Source: Elephas maximus indicus
Taxonomy: Eukaryota; Chordata; Mammalia; Proboscidea; Elephantidae
Reading direction: 5' to 3'
DNA length: 64,000 nucleotides
Assembly: GCF_024166365.1 (NCBI RefSeq)
Contig: NC_064831.1
Span: 25,782,768-25,846,767, forward strand
Part shown: in pieces, positions 49,472-61,989 of the stretch
Position numbering within the stretch: the first letter of the stretch is position 1
Layout of the letters: each line of letters opens with the position of its first letter
Notes under the pieces: model-generated
Databases searched by the model: none
Seen by the model: only the letters and a program-made list of their open reading frames with translations
Told to the model about the DNA's origin: nothing
Made by a program: the position numbers and the translations under genes

Positions 49472-49924
49472 AGTGGCAACCCCCTTAAGTGACATCTGAT
49501 GGTACTTCAGCACAGCTTTTAAAGAGAAGGAACGACTTTCTGGTATTTGTAAACTTGGAAAAAACAAGATGACTTCAATAGCACCAAAGGATCCCAACTC
49601 CTCGTGAATTTCTACTGCTGTCTTGGAGGGGACGTGGAGGAAATTCTGCCAGGCCTGCTCAGCATCCCATGTGGTAGACCCTCTCCTAAGTTCACGCCCA
49701 AGTCTGAGGGCAGTGGCTCAGTGTGGGGGTAAGAGACCCTCTGCCTGGCAGGCAGACAGCAGACAGGGCAGGACTCTAGTCTGAGAGGGGGGCAGCCCTC
49801 CCATCTCCAAGACCCAGCCAGAGGGAGGGGGAGGTCAGGAGGTGGCTGGGTTCCAGGCCATTCAGGATGCAAAAAAACAAGGAATCAAAGTTAGACTCCA
49901 CAGGTGACTTCCACCCAAACTATG

Positions 49925-51893
49925 TCGTTATTGTTGTTTGGTGCCCTTGAGCCCTTCAGAATCATAGCCACTTCATGGAAAACAGTACAGAACACTGCTC
50001 AGTCCTGACCAACCTCACAACTGTTGTTATGTTTGAGCCCATTGATGCAGCCACTGTGTCAATCCATCTCACTCAGGGTCTTGTTCTTTTCTGCTGACCC
50101 TCTACTTTACCAAGCATGATGCCCTTCTCCAGGGACTGGCCCCTCTTGATAACATGTCCAAAGCATGTAAGAAGTCTTGTCATCCTTACTTTTAAGGAGG
50201 ACTCTGGCTATACTTCTTCCAAGACAGCTTTGTTTGGTTGTCTGTCACTCCATGGGATATTCTGTATTCTTCACCAACGAAGCCATCAACTCTTCTTCAG
50301 CCTTCCTTATTTGTTGTCCAGCTTCCACATGCATATGAGGCAAATGAAAACACCAAGGCTTGGGTCAGATGCACCCTAGTCCCCAAAGTGCTATCTTTGC
50401 CTTAAAGAGGTCTTTTGCATCACATATGCCTAATGCAAAGCGTCCTTTGATTTCTTGACTGCTGCTTCCAAGGCTGTTGATTGTGGATCCAAGTAAAATG
50501 AAATCCTCGACAACTTCAATCTTTTCTCTGTTTCACATGATGTTGCTTATTGGTCCAGTCTGAGGATTTTTATTTTCTTTACGTTGATGTATAATCCATA
50601 CTGAAGGCTGTCGTCTTTGACCTTCATCAGTAAGTGCTTCAAGTCCTCTTCACTTTCAGCAAGCAAGGTTGTGTCATCTGCATAAGGCTGGTTGTTAATG
50701 AGTCTTCCTCCAATCCTGATGTCCCATTCTTCTTCATACACTCCAGCTTCTTGGATAATTAGCTCAGCATACAGACTGAATAAGTATGGTGAAAGGATAT
50801 AACCCTGACACACACTTTCCTGAATTTAAGCCACATAGTATCCCTTGTTCTGTTGGAATGACTGCTTATTGGTCTATGTACAGGTTCCTCATGAGCGCAA
50901 TTAAGTGTTCTAGAATTCCCATTGCACACAATGTTATCCATAATTTGTTAGGATACACAAAGTTAAATGCCTTTGCATACTCAATAAAACACACATAAAC
51001 ATCTTTCTGGTGTTCTCGTCTGGTCTTGGGTCATTAGTGCTCAATGCATCAAATTTATTCTTGAGATTGTCTCTAAATTCAAGTGGGATATATTCAAGTT
51101 TGTACTTTGGCTCTCGTGGACTTATTTTAATTTTCTTCAGCTTCAACTTGAACTTGCATATGAGCAACTGATGATCTGTTCTGCAATCGGCTCCTGGCCT
51201 TGTTCTGACTGATGATATTGAGCTTTTCCATCGTCTCTTTCCACATATGTAGTCAATTTGATTCCTGTGTATGCCATCTGGTGATGTCCACATGTACAGT
51301 CACCATTTATATCTTTGAAAAAAGGTATCTGCAATGAAGAAGTCTTGTAAAATTCTATCATGCCATCTCTGGCATCATTTCTATCACCAAGGCCATATTT
51401 TCAAACTACAGATCCTTCTTCTTTGTTTCCAGCTTTTGCATTCCAATCACCAGTAATTATCAATGCATCTTGATTGTATGTTTGATCAATTTCAGGCTGC
51501 AGAACTTGGTAAAAATCTTCAATTTCTTTATCTTTGGCCTTAGTGGTTGATTGGTAAAGTTTAATAATAGTGCATTAACTGGTGTTTCTGTAGTTTATCA
51601 ATATCATCCCGTCACTGACAACGTTGTACTTCAGGAGAGATCTTGAAACGCTCTCTTGACAACGAGTGCGATGCCATTGATCCTCAACTGTCATTCCCGG
51701 CACAGTAAAGTGTATAACTGTCCAATTCAAAATAGCCAACACCAGTCCATTTCAGCTCAATAATTCCTAGGATATCGATGTTTATCTATTCCATTTCATT
51801 TTTGACATTTTCCAATTTTCCTAGACTCATACTTCGTCCATTCCAGGTTCCTAATATTAATTAGTGTTTGCAGCTGTTTCTTCCCATTTTGAA
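49925..51893 (-). mobile_element. RTE LINE with internal deletion
   Basis: 3' end near 49925 (TTATTGTTGTTTGGTGCCC). The 50547-50813 ORF keeps the reverse transcriptase YADD motif (QPYADDTTLLAESEED). Near 51018 the sequence jumps to the region between endonuclease and reverse transcriptase, and it ends near 51893 in 5'-proximal sequence. Not coding. Confidence 0.9.
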
Positions 51894-52049
51894 GACAAAC
51901 TATAAGACTGACTAAAGCTGAAGATTCTTGCAGCTGGAGGCTGGAGAAATCAGGCAAGGAAATAACACTCTTTTATTGTTGTTGTTGTTTTAAGTTCAAG
52001 TCAATGGTCTCAAACATTGGAATGACAGTGAGGGAACACTTACTAACTC

Positions 52050-54000
52050 TTTGTATAAGGCCAGCAATATGCTAAGACCAAAGCCAGATAAAGACACCAC
52101 AAGAAAAGAAGACTACAGATCAATATCCCTTATAAATCTAGATGCAAAAATCCTTAACAAACTACTAGTAAACGAGTCCAATGGTATATTAGCAGGATTG
52201 TACACCCTGAAGAATGGGATTTATCCCAGAAATGGTTCAATTAAGAAGATTAAACACTATAATACACCGCATTAATGAAACAAAGAAAAATAACCACATG
52301 ATTATCTCAATCAACAAAGGCATTGGACAAAACCCAAGACCCTTCATGATGAAAACATTCAGTAAACTAGACATAGAAGGGTAATTCCTCAATATGCTAA
52401 AAGCCATTTTTTTAAAAAACCAACAGTTAACGTCATACTAAATGGACAAAGACTGAAATCATTCCCCCTAAGAACAGGACAGACGACTATATCCACCTTC
52501 ACCACTGCTATTCAGTACTGTACTATAAGTTCTGGCCAGAGCAATAAGGTAAGAAAAAAAAATAAAAGGTATCCAAACAGGACAGGGAGAAGTAAAACTA
52601 TCTCTATTCATAGATGATACAATCCTATATATACCCAAACCAAAACCCATATATAGAAGATACCAAAGAATCCGCTAGAGCTAATAAATGAATTTAGAAA
52701 AGCTGTAGGATACAGTTCAATATGCAAAAAATCAGTTGCAGTCCTATAAACCAGCAACGGACATCCTAAAAAGGAAATTAAGAAAACCCTTCCATTTATA
52801 ATAACATCAAAAAGAAAACACCTAGGTACAAATTTAATCAAGGGGGGGTGAAATACTTGTACACAGAAACTTATGGAAAGAAATTAAAAAAGATCTAAAT
52901 AAATGGAAGCCACCTCAGAAGAAAGGCCTGGAGATCTCCTTCCAAAAGGCCCAGCTACTGAAAGCCTATAGGGTGCATTTCTACTCTGAAACGCACAGGG
53001 GTCACCATGAATCAGAATCAATTCAAAGACAACCTTTTTTTTTTTTGGTTAAAATAAACAGGACAACATCTTGTGTTCATGGATTAGAAGACAATACTGT
53101 TAAGATGTCAATAACACCCAAAGTGATATGTCAAAATCCTAACAGCCAGTTTTAGAGAAATGGAAAAGCAAATTCTGAAATTCATATGGAATTGTAAGAG
53201 GACACAAATCAATCCAAATCAATGTTAAAAGGAGGAACAAAGCAGAACAATTCACATATCCCTATTAAAAAAATATACTGTAAAGCTACAAAGATCCAAA
53301 CCATCTGGTTCTGGTACAAGGATAGACATACAGACTAATGGAATAGAATTGAGAGTCCAGAATAAATCCACACATTTATGGTCTATTGATTTTCTGCAAA
53401 GGTAAAAAATCCAGTCAATGTGGAAAAAAAAAAAAAAAAACAGTCTCTTCAACAAATGGGGCTGGGAATTCTGGGCCTCCCCATGCAAAAGAATAAAGTT
53501 GGACTCATATATCACACCATACATGAAAATTAACTCAGAATACATTAATGACCATATATAAACTAAAACTATAAAACTTATAGGGTAAAAACATACGGGT
53601 AGTATTTCAGGACCTAGTTTTTGACAACAAATTCTTACACGTGACATCAAAATCATGAGCAACGGAAGACAAAACAGATAAATTGGACTTCATCAAAATT
53701 AAAAACCTTTGTGCATCTAAGGCTTTATCAAGAAAATGAAGATACAACCTACAGATTGGAGAAAATGTGTATCAGATAAGGGCTTAATACCTAGATTATA
53801 TAAATAATTCCTACAACAAAAAGATGAACAACCAAAAAAAATGGGCAAAGGATCTGAATAGACATCTCTCCAAAGATATACAAATGGTCAATAAGCACGA
53901 GATGATGTTCAATGTCATTAGTAATTAGGGAAATGCAAATCAAAACAAAACTGCGATATCACTTCACACCAACTATGATGGCTATTATTAATGAAAGCAA
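52050..54000 (+). mobile_element. Old L1 ORF2 fragment (reverse transcriptase to C-terminus)
   Basis: Begins at [21 protein letters not shown] (reverse transcriptase) and runs in broken frames to GGGAAATGCAAATCAAAAC near 53935. A SINE interrupts it at 52908-53047. Decayed, no intact ORF. A tRNA-Gly-headed SINE follows. Confidence 0.85.
52908..53047 (+). mobile_element. SINE, diverged, in an old L1
   Basis: AGAAAGGCCTGGAGATCTCC, GGGTGCATTTCTACTCTG, ATGAATCAGAATCAATTC, T-run. Confidence 0.75.
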
Positions 54001-54028
54001 TTTAAAATGGTGCTGCCTCTATGGAAAA

Positions 54029-54325
54029 CATTCATGGTTCGGTGGTACAATTCTCACCTTCCATATGGGAGACCTGGCTTTGATTCCCAACCAATACACC
54101 TCATACATAGCTACCACGTGTCTGTCAGTGGATGCTTGTGAGGCTGTGATGCTGAAAATGTTTCAGCAGAGTTTTCAGACTAAGACAGACTAGGAAAAAT
54201 AGCCTGGTGATCTACTTGTAAATATCAGCCAACGAAAATCCTATGAATCACAGTGGTCCATTTCATTCCACAGCACCTGTGATAACCATAAGTCGGGGCC
54301 AACTCAAAAGCAGCCGACAACATAA
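54029..54325 (+). mobile_element. SINE with tRNA-Gly-like head and RTE-type body
   Basis: 54029-54100 follows tRNA-Gly(GCC) base by base with mutations (GGTTCGGTGGTACAATTCTC, GATTCCCAACCAATACACC). The body matches RTE 5' sequence (TTCAGACTAAGACAGACTAGG) and the end resembles the RTE tail (AGCAGCCGACAACATAACA). Likely mobilised by RTE. Confidence 0.75.
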
Positions 54326-55149
54326 CATACAAAGGGAAGCACAGTATGTCTGTTTGGGCATTAGATTAAAGAATGTTAATTAAAAGTGACAATCACACAT
54401 ATTTATATGACATATTCTTATACGAAGTGAATAGTAGTCAACAGTATCACAATTGTTGAGAGTAACAGTGATAACGACCCTAGGTGTGAGTCTTCAGCTT
54501 AAATACCAGGATATTATTGTCTCAGCTAAGGACTGTAGGTAAAAGCCACAGCGCTTGAGGAAACAGAAAGATGAAGGGCAGAAGACCAATTCAAAATTTA
54601 GTTATAAAGGGAAGGTTAACTGTAGTACCTGTCTCTCTCTCTCTCTCTCTCATCAGCAGCAGAGGAAGGCTTCCGTGAGGTTTTTCTAAGGCACACAATT
54701 ACAGTCAATGTGCAGAATCCCTCAAAACAAAACAACAATCTCATTGGTCAGGTAGGAATGTTTCTGTGAGTGACAATACACCTGGAAAATGAAACAAGTA
54801 AGAATCTTATCAGTTTATCTTCTCGTACAAGAAGAAGTCCAGAGGTTACAGTGCAGGATGTTTGACAGGTGCTCTGTGAAGTAATCAGTGACCTAGGCTC
54901 CTTTCTGTCTACTCTACCTCCATTACCACGCACCCACATTCTCATCGTGGCCAGCTGGCTGCTGAATGAGAAAGAGTAAGACTGAAGGATGAGGAAAAAA
55001 CCCTATTTTTTTTTCCTTCTTAGGCTTTGCATTGTTTACATGGGGACATATGAGACCCAGTGACTCTGTCTTTGTTATGGGCAAGTTCTACGTCAAAGAG
55101 CCACCCTCATTATAATGGAAAATGGAGACACTGACTGTTCAGTGTAAAA
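54326..55149. other. No gene recognised
   Basis: Contains the (CT)n tract; otherwise unassigned. Confidence 0.5.
54635..54654. repeat. (CT)n microsatellite
   Basis: About ten uninterrupted CT units. Confidence 0.9.
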
Positions 55150-55453
55150 TTCTCTCCTCCTCAAAGTCCTCTTTGAAGACTAAGGTGCACCTGACCCAAG
55201 CTTTGGTATCCTCAATCCCCTCATATGCACGTGAAAGCTGGAAAATGAATAAGGAAGACTGAAAAAGAATGGATGCCTCTGAATTATGGTGTTAGCGAAG
55301 GATACTGAATATACCATGGACTGCCAGAAAAACAAACAAATCTGTTTTGGAAGAAGTACAGCCAGAATGTTACTTAGAAGCAAGGATGGGGAGGCTTCAT
55401 CTCACATACTTTGGACATGTTATCAGGAGGGACTAGTCCCTGGAGAAGGACAA

Positions 55454-55952
55454 TGTCATGGATTGAACTATGTCCCTCCCAAAATGTGTGTATTAACTTG
55501 GTTAGGCCATGATTCCCAGTATTCTGTTGTTGTCCTCCATTTTGTGATTCTAATTTTATGTTAAAAAGGATTAGGGTGGAGGTCACATCACTGATCCAAT
55601 GTAAAAGGAGTTTCCCAGAGGGTGGGGCCTGCTCCACCTTTTATCTCTCAAGAGATAAAAGGAAAGGGAAGCTAGCTTAGAGTGGGAACCTCATATCACC
55701 AAGAAAGCACTACCAGGGGAGCAGAGCGCATCTTTTGGACCTGAGGTTCCCGTGCTGAGATGCTCCCAGACCAAGGAAAGACTGATGACAAGGACCTTCC
55801 TCCAAAGCAGACAGGGAGAGAAAGCCTCCCCCTGCAGATGATGCCCTGAATTTGGACTTTTAGCCTACTAGACTGTGAGAGAATAAATTTCTCTTTGTTA
55901 AGGCCATCCACTTGTGGTATTTCTGTTATAGCAGCACTAGATGACTAGGACA
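55454..55952 (+). mobile_element. Solo LTR, family A, in an RTE
   Basis: TGTCATGGATTGAACTATG ... GATGACTAGGACA, 499 bp. Duplication GACAA/GACAT at 55449-55453 and 55953-55957 with one mismatch. Confidence 0.9.
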
Positions 55953-55977
55953 GACATCATGCTTCATAAAGTAGAAA

Positions 55978-56134
55978 AAACTCAAACTCCTTGCCATCGA
56001 GTCTTCCAACTCATAGTGACCCTACAGGACAGAGTAAAACTGCCCCATAGGGTTTCCAAGGAGTGGCTGGTGGATTCGAACTGCAGACCTTTTGGATCAC
56101 AGCCGAGCTCTTAACCACTGTGCCAACAGGGTCC
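55978..56134 (-). mobile_element. AfroSINE-like SINE in an RTE
   Basis: AACTCCTTGCCATCGAGTC, GGTTTCCAAGGAGTGGCTGG, GGATTCGAACTGCAGACC, ACTGTGCCAACAGGGTCC. Confidence 0.92.
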
Positions 56135-56312
56135 AGCAGAGGGTCAGCAAAAAAGAAGAAGACCCTCAATGAGATGAATTGACCCAGTGGCTGCAACAAT
56201 GGGCTCAAGCATAACGATTGTGAGGATGGCGCAGGATTGGGCTGTGTTTTGTTCTGCTGTACATGGGGTTGCTACGATGCAGAGTCGACTCAGTGGCACC
56301 TAACAACAACAA

Positions 56313-56461
56313 CAACCCATGTGGGAAACCTGGCTTCAGTTCTAGGCCAGTGCACCTCATGTGCAGCCACTACCCGTCTATTCGGTGGTAACTTGTATGT
56401 TGCTATGATGCTGATCGAGTTTCAACAGAACTTCCAGACTAACACAAACTAAGGCCTGGTG
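56313..56461 (+). mobile_element. SINE of the tRNA-Gly/RTE type, partial
   Basis: Shares GGGAAACCTGGCTTCAGTTC, CAGCCACTACCCGTCTATTC and TTCCAGACTAACACAAACTA with the copy at 54029. It follows directly after an RTE 3' end. Confidence 0.65.
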
Positions 56462-57480
56462 CTTTACTCCCAAATTTAAAAAATGGTCAAGGGACTTAAA
56501 TAGATATTTCTCCAAAAAAGATAACAAAATACCCAACAGGTACATGAAAAGATGCTCAATGTCATCTATTCACTAGGGAAATGCAAAATCAAGACTATGT
56601 GAGATACCATTTCACACCCACTAAAACCAAAAAACCAAACCCACTGCCATCAAGTTGATTCTGACCCCATACGGTTTCCAAGGCTGTAAATCTTTGTGGA
56701 AGTAGACTGCCACATCTTTTTCCTGCAGAGCCATTGGTGGTTTTGAACCGCCAATTTTTCTGTTAGCAGTTGAGCACCTTACCCACTGTGCCAAAAGAAT
56801 ATGTGTTGGTGAGCATGTAGAGAAATTGGAACCCTCACACACTGTGGGTGAGAGTGGAAAATAGTACAAACACTGTGGAAAACAGTTTGGCAGTAAACTT
56901 TGAATTAGCATATGCCTCAGACATTCCACTCTTAGGCAGGCAGTTTGAACCCAACCAAATACTTGAAAGCAGGCATTCAAAAAGATACTTATATACCAGT
57001 GTTCACTGTCACATTATTCACAACTGCCAAAAGGTAGAAACAACTCAAGTGTCCATCAACAGACGAAAGGATTTAAAAGAAAAAAACCATGAAATATTAT
57101 TCATTCATAAAAGAGAAATTCTGTTCATGCTTCCACATGGATGAACCTTGAAAACATTATGCTAAGTGAAACCAATGAGACACAACAAGACAAGTATTAT
57201 TAGCTATAACTTATATGAAATAAGTAGAACAGGCAAAAGCATAGACACCAGAGTTTATTAGTGGCCCCATTACCAGGGACTCAGGGGAGCGGGAGTTTGG
57301 AGTTATTGCTTAAGGGGTACTGAGTTTCTGTTTGGAAAGATGAAAAATTTTGGAATTAAATGGTGGGGATGGTTACACAACACTGTTAATGTATTTAATG
57401 TCACTGAATTGTACACTTAAAAATGGTGAAAATAGAAAACTTTTAGATATATTTTACCACTTAGGGATCATTTTAAAGGT
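56462..57480 (+). mobile_element. Old L1 3' end, interrupted by a SINE
   Basis: L1 C-terminal ORF2 and 3' UTR: ATGGTCAAGGGACTTAAATAG, CAACAGACGAAAGGAT, ATGAACCTTGAAAACATTATG and TTGTACACTTAAAAATGG. Split by a minus-strand SINE at 56625-56792. Confidence 0.8.
56625..56792 (-). mobile_element. AfroSINE-like SINE in an old L1
   Basis: CCAAACCCACTGCCATCAAG, CCAAGGCTGTAAATCTTTG, GTTGAGCACCTTACCCACTG. Confidence 0.9.
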
Positions 57481-58124
57481 GCAGACCTCTAAGCATTCTT
57501 CTGTGAACTACTAAATCAAAAGCACAGGCGACTAACCAGACACTGGATGTCTGAAATGCTGGCCACAGGTTTTATGCACACTTAAGTTCTAGAATGTCAT
57601 CAAGGCAGATTATTTGAAGAAAGGGGAGGTAAAAGCCCAGATGTCACATTATAAAGTTCTTCAGCTGTGAATCAACTAAGCCTCAATCATTCACATAAAG
57701 AAGGGAACGGAAACTCAGTCAAGAAAGGCAGGGGCCCTCAAGATACTCACAGTGGAAAATGCAAAGACATCCAAGGGCAGGTCCTGACTTCTACTTCTCC
57801 TACATGACCCAGGTTGACCAGGTTCCTGTAGTTCTCCAACATTATGCCCCTTTACAAAGTCCTCTGAGCAGGATACAAGCATTTCCCCCACTCCTTCTAG
57901 GGGAAATCTACAGACAAATCCTTTTATATCAATGGTAGCTAACATAAAAAACACATTTCTCCAGTGGTCCACAGTGCAGTGTTGATGGTGGTGGGGCAGT
58001 TCTTATTTTCACACAACGAGGGGAGGCAAGAGGTATATGCATCAGCTTTGATTGAGGTAAGCGTACAGATGGGTCCGTACAAGGTAATTCTGAGCAAGTT
58101 ATATATCCCTAATTTTAATTCATG
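57481..58124. other. Unrecognised, with an 85-codon minus-strand ORF
   Basis: The ORF at 57715-57972 (minus) is open but matches no family I know. Length alone does not support coding. Confidence 0.45.
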
Positions 58125-58270
58125 ATTAAAGCATAGAGACCAAAGTTTATCAGTTGCTACCAGGGACTCAGGGGGGTGGTGAATGAGGAGTTATTGTTTA
58201 AGGGGTACTGAGGATATGAGATTCACTGTAGATTTTACATTTGTGTGGATGATAAAAGAAATATACAAAT
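58125..58270 (+). mobile_element. Old L1 3' UTR fragment
   Basis: Repeats the 57240-57320 motifs (CATAGAGACC, CCAGGGACTCAGGGG, TTTAAGGGGTACTGAG), so it is another piece of the same old L1 3' UTR. Confidence 0.6.
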
Positions 58271-58570
58271 AAAAAAAAAAACTCAAAAAGTGGTTGTCTT
58301 TAAATAAGCAATAAATGTTATGTTCTATCCACCAAGTGACAGATAATTTCTAAGATGAACCAGAGTAACAATTCATTCTATTAAGGATGACAGAGTCAAT
58401 AAGAGGCCTGAAGAAAGGTTGTGATCACAACAGACAGGATTTGTTCTCACTTGAGTGAGAATAAAACTGTGTCACAGACTAATTTGCCTTGGGTCAAACA
58501 TCGTAATAAATGGCAGAATGCAGGTGGTTGGGCTCTATAATTGAATCCGAAGAATCAAAAAGTCAAATAA

Positions 58571-59430
58571 ACAACTGGACTAAACCAAAAGCAAAGAAGT
58601 TTCCTGAATAAACTGAAGGCTTCAAAGGCCAGCGTAGCAGAGGCAGGGGTACGGGGACCATGGTTTCAGGGGTTTCAGGGGACATCTAAGTCAACTGGCA
58701 TAATAAAATCTATTAAGAAAACGTTCTGCATCCCACTTTCAAGAGTGGCGTCTGGGTCTTAAACACTTGCAAGCAGCCATCTAAGATGCATCAATTGGTC
58801 TCAACCCACCTGGATCAAAGGAGAATGAAGAACACCAAGGACACGAGGTGATTACGAGCCCAAGAGACAGAAAGGGCCACGTGAACCAGAGACTACATCA
58901 TCCTGAGACCAGAAGAACTAGATGGTACCCGGCTACAACCGATGACTGCCTTGACAGGGAACACAACAGAGAACCCCTGAGGAGCAGAAGAGCAGTGGGA
59001 TGCAGAAACCAAATTCTCATAAAAAGACCAGACTTAAGGGTCTGACTGAGACTAGAAGCACCCCAGTGGTCACGGCCCGCAGACCTTGTGTTGGCCCAGG
59101 ACAGGAACCATTCCCGAAGCCAACTCTTCAGACATGGACTGGACTGGACAATGGGTTGGCGAGGGATGCTGGTGAGGAGTGAGCTTCTTGGATCAAGTGG
59201 GCGCTTGAGACTATGTTGGCATCTCCTGCCTGGAGGGGAGATGAGAGGGTGGAGGGGGTTAGAAGCTGGCGAAATGGACATGAAAAGAGAGAGTGGAGGT
59301 AGAGGTCGGGCTGTCTCATTAGGAGGAGAGTAATTGGGAGTGTGTAGCAAGGTGTATATGGGTTTTTGTGAGAGATACTGACTTGATTTGTAAACTTTCA
59401 CTTGAAGCACAATAAAAATTATTTAAAAAA
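58571..59430 (+). mobile_element. L1 3' UTR, severely 5'-truncated insertion
   Basis: Closely matches the 3' UTR of the L1 at 4559-10918 and ends CACAATAAAAATTATT plus A-run. AAAAGTCAAATAAA occurs on both sides (about 58557-58570 and 59430-59443) as target duplication. The ORFs inside it are not genes. Confidence 0.9.
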
Positions 59431-59569
59431 AAAGTCAAATAAAATATACACCATTGAAAGGACACTGACAGAGTGTTTCCTAACTGAGAAAACTAGAAAC
59501 AAGTTAAAAACCAACAACAAAGAATTAGTTAAAAGGTCATTATACATGTGCACACAAAAGCATATACGT

Positions 59570-61478
59570 AATTGTTGTTAGGCGCCGTAAAGTCAGTTCC
59601 AACTCATGGTGACCCTGCGTTACAAGAGAACCAAACACTGCCTGGTCCTGTGCCATGCTCACAATCAATGTTATGCTTGAGCCCACTGCTGCAGTCACTG
59701 TGTCAATCCACCTCATTGAGGGTCTTCCTCTTTTTCGCTGACCCTCAACTTTACCATGCATGATGTCCTTCTCCAGGGACTGATCCCTTCCTGACAACAT
59801 GTCCGAAGTATGTAAGACACAGTCTCGCCATCCTTGCTTCTAAGGAGCATTCTGGTTGTACTTCTTCTTTTGGCAGTCTATAGTATATTCAATATTCTTC
59901 GCCACCATGATTCAAAGGCATCAATTCTTCTTCGGTCTTCCTTATTCATTGTTCAGCTTTCACATGCATATGATGCGACTGAAAATATCATGGCTTGGGT
60001 CAGGCGTGCCTGAGTCTTCAAGGTGACATCTTTGCTTTTCAACACTTTAAAGAGATCTTTTGCAGCAAATCTGCCCAATGCAATGCGTCTTTTGATTTCT
60101 TGATTGCCCCTTCCGCGGGTGTTGACTATGGATCCAAATAAAATGAAATCTTTGACAACTTTGATCTTTTCCCCATTTATCATGATGTGGCTTATTGGTC
60201 CAGTTGTGAGGATTTTTATACCAAAGGCTATGGTCTTTGATCTTCATCAGTAAGTGTTTCAAGTCCTCTTCACTTTCAGCAAGCAAGGTTGCGTCATCTG
60301 CGTACTGCAGGCTGTTAATGAGTCTTCCTCCAATCCTGATGCCCCATTCTTTTTCACGTAATCCAGCTTCTCAGATCATTTGCTCAACATACAGACCGAA
60401 TAGGTGTGCTGAAAGGATACAACCCTGACACACACCTTTCCTGACCTTAAAACACACAGTATCTCCTTGTTCTGTCTAAACAACTGCCTCTTGATCTATG
60501 TATAGCTTCCTCATGAGCACAATTAAGTGTTCTGGAATGCCCATTCTTTGCAATGTCATCCATAATTTGTTATGATCCTGTCATGGACTGAATTATGTCC
60601 CCAAAAATGTGTGTATCAATTTGGCTAGACCATGATTCTGGGTATTCTGTGACTTTCCTATATTGTGTAAATCCTGCCTCTATGATGTTAATGAGGGAGG
60701 ACAGACAGCAGTTGTGTTAGTGAGGCAGGATTCAGTCTATAAGATTGGATTGGGTTTTGAGGCAATCTCTTGAGATATAAAAGAAGTGAGCAGAGAGACA
60801 GGGGACTTCATACCACCAAGAAAGCAGTGCCAGGAGCAGGGCGTGCCCTTTGGATCCAGGGTCCCAGAGCCAGAGAAGCTCCTCGACCATGGGAAGATCG
60901 AGGGCAAGGACCTTCCTCCAGAGCTGACAGAGAATGCCTTTCCCTGGAGCCAAAGCCTTGAATTTGGACTTTTAGCCTACTTTACTGTCAGAGAATAAAT
61001 TTCTCTTTGTTAAAGCCATCCACTCGTGGTATTTCTGTTATAGCAGCACTAGGTGACTAAGACAGATCCACACTGTTGAATACCTTTGCATAGTCAATAA
61101 AACACAGGTAAACATCCTTTTAGTATTCTCTGCTTTCAGCCAGGATCCATCTGACATCAGCAATGATATTCTTGGTGCCATGCCCTCTTCTGAATCCAGC
61201 CTGAATTTCTGGCAGTCCCCTGTCGATATACTGCTGCAGCCGCTTTTGAATGATCTTCAGCAAAATTTTACTTACGTGTGATATTAATGATATTGTTCAG
61301 TAATTTCCACATTTGGTTAGATCACCTTTCTTGGGAATAGGCATAAATATGGATCACTTCCAGTCAGTTGGCCAGATAGCTGCCTTCCAAATCTCTTGGC
61401 ATAGACGAGTAAGCACTTTCAGTGCTGCATCCATTTGCTGAAACTTCTCAATTGCTATTTCGTCAATTCCGGATATAT
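59570..61478 (-). mobile_element. RTE LINE split by a solo LTR
   Basis: 59570-60578 and 61065-61478 read as one element from the 3' end (TTGTTGTTAGGCGCCGTAAAG) to the reverse transcriptase region (CAATTGCTATTTCGTCAATTCC). The LTR at 60579-61064 with GATCC on both sides divides it. ORFs at 59540-59800, 59953-60183 and 60047-60286 are fragments. Confidence 0.92.
60579..61064 (+). mobile_element. Solo LTR, family A, in an RTE
   Basis: TGTCATGGACTGAATTATG ... AGGTGACTAAGACA, 486 bp. Exact duplication GATCC at 60574-60578 and 61065-61069. The AATAAA-type signal is in GAGAATAAATTTCTC at about 60991-61005. Confidence 0.95.
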
Positions 61479-61513
61479 GTAAGTAGTTACCATTTTTACT
61501 ATTATTAATATAA

Positions 61514-61722
61514 TATTGTTGTTGTTGCCCTTAGGCACAGTCAATTCTGACTCATGGTGACCCCATGTGACACAGCAGAACTACCCGATAGGTTTCCTAG
61601 AATGTAATCTTTACAGAAGCATATCGCCAGGTCTTTCTCCCACAGAGCAGGTAGGTGAGTTAAACCACCAACCTTCCAGTTAGCAGCTGTGGGCTTCACC
61701 ATTCCACCACCAGGACTCCTTA
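61514..61722 (-). mobile_element. SINE, long form
   Basis: TTGTTGTTGCCCTTAGGCAC, GAATGTAATCTTTACAGAAGC, CCACCACCAGGACTCC. Confidence 0.88.
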
Positions 61723-61761
61723 TTAACATGATACTGTGAAAATATTTAAAAAAAATAAAAA

Positions 61762-61930
61762 GAAAAAAAACCCAAACCCATTGCCATAGAATTGATTCCA
61801 ACTCATAATGACCCTATAGGACAGGGTAGAACTTCCCCATACGGTTTACATACAGTACCTGGTGGATGTGAACTACCGACCTTTTAGTTAGCAGCTGTAG
61901 CTCTTAACCACTACGCCACTAGGATTTCCA
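61762..61930 (-). mobile_element. AfroSINE-like SINE
   Basis: CCCAAACCCATTGCCATAG, TGACCCTATAGGACAGGG, TAACCACTACGCCACTAGG. It is the second of two tandem reverse copies between the inverted RTE elements. Confidence 0.9.
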
Positions 61931-61989
61931 AAAAGGCCATGGGAAAAACATGTAAAACTTATTTATGAAATAATAAAATGTCTTTTATA

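Larger units (their letters stand above)
55150..56312 (+). mobile_element. RTE LINE 3' end carrying an LTR and a SINE
   Basis: 55160-55453, 55953-55977 and 56135-56312 form one 3' end (GTGCACCTGACCCAAG, CCAGAATGTTACTTAG, CACCTAACAACAACAACAAC). A solo LTR (55454-55952) and a minus-strand SINE (55978-56134) interrupt it. Confidence 0.9.

Noticed and set aside
54029-54100. Functional tRNA-Gly gene
   Set aside because: Several changes in the stems and B box, and continuous SINE sequence follows directly; it is a SINE head.
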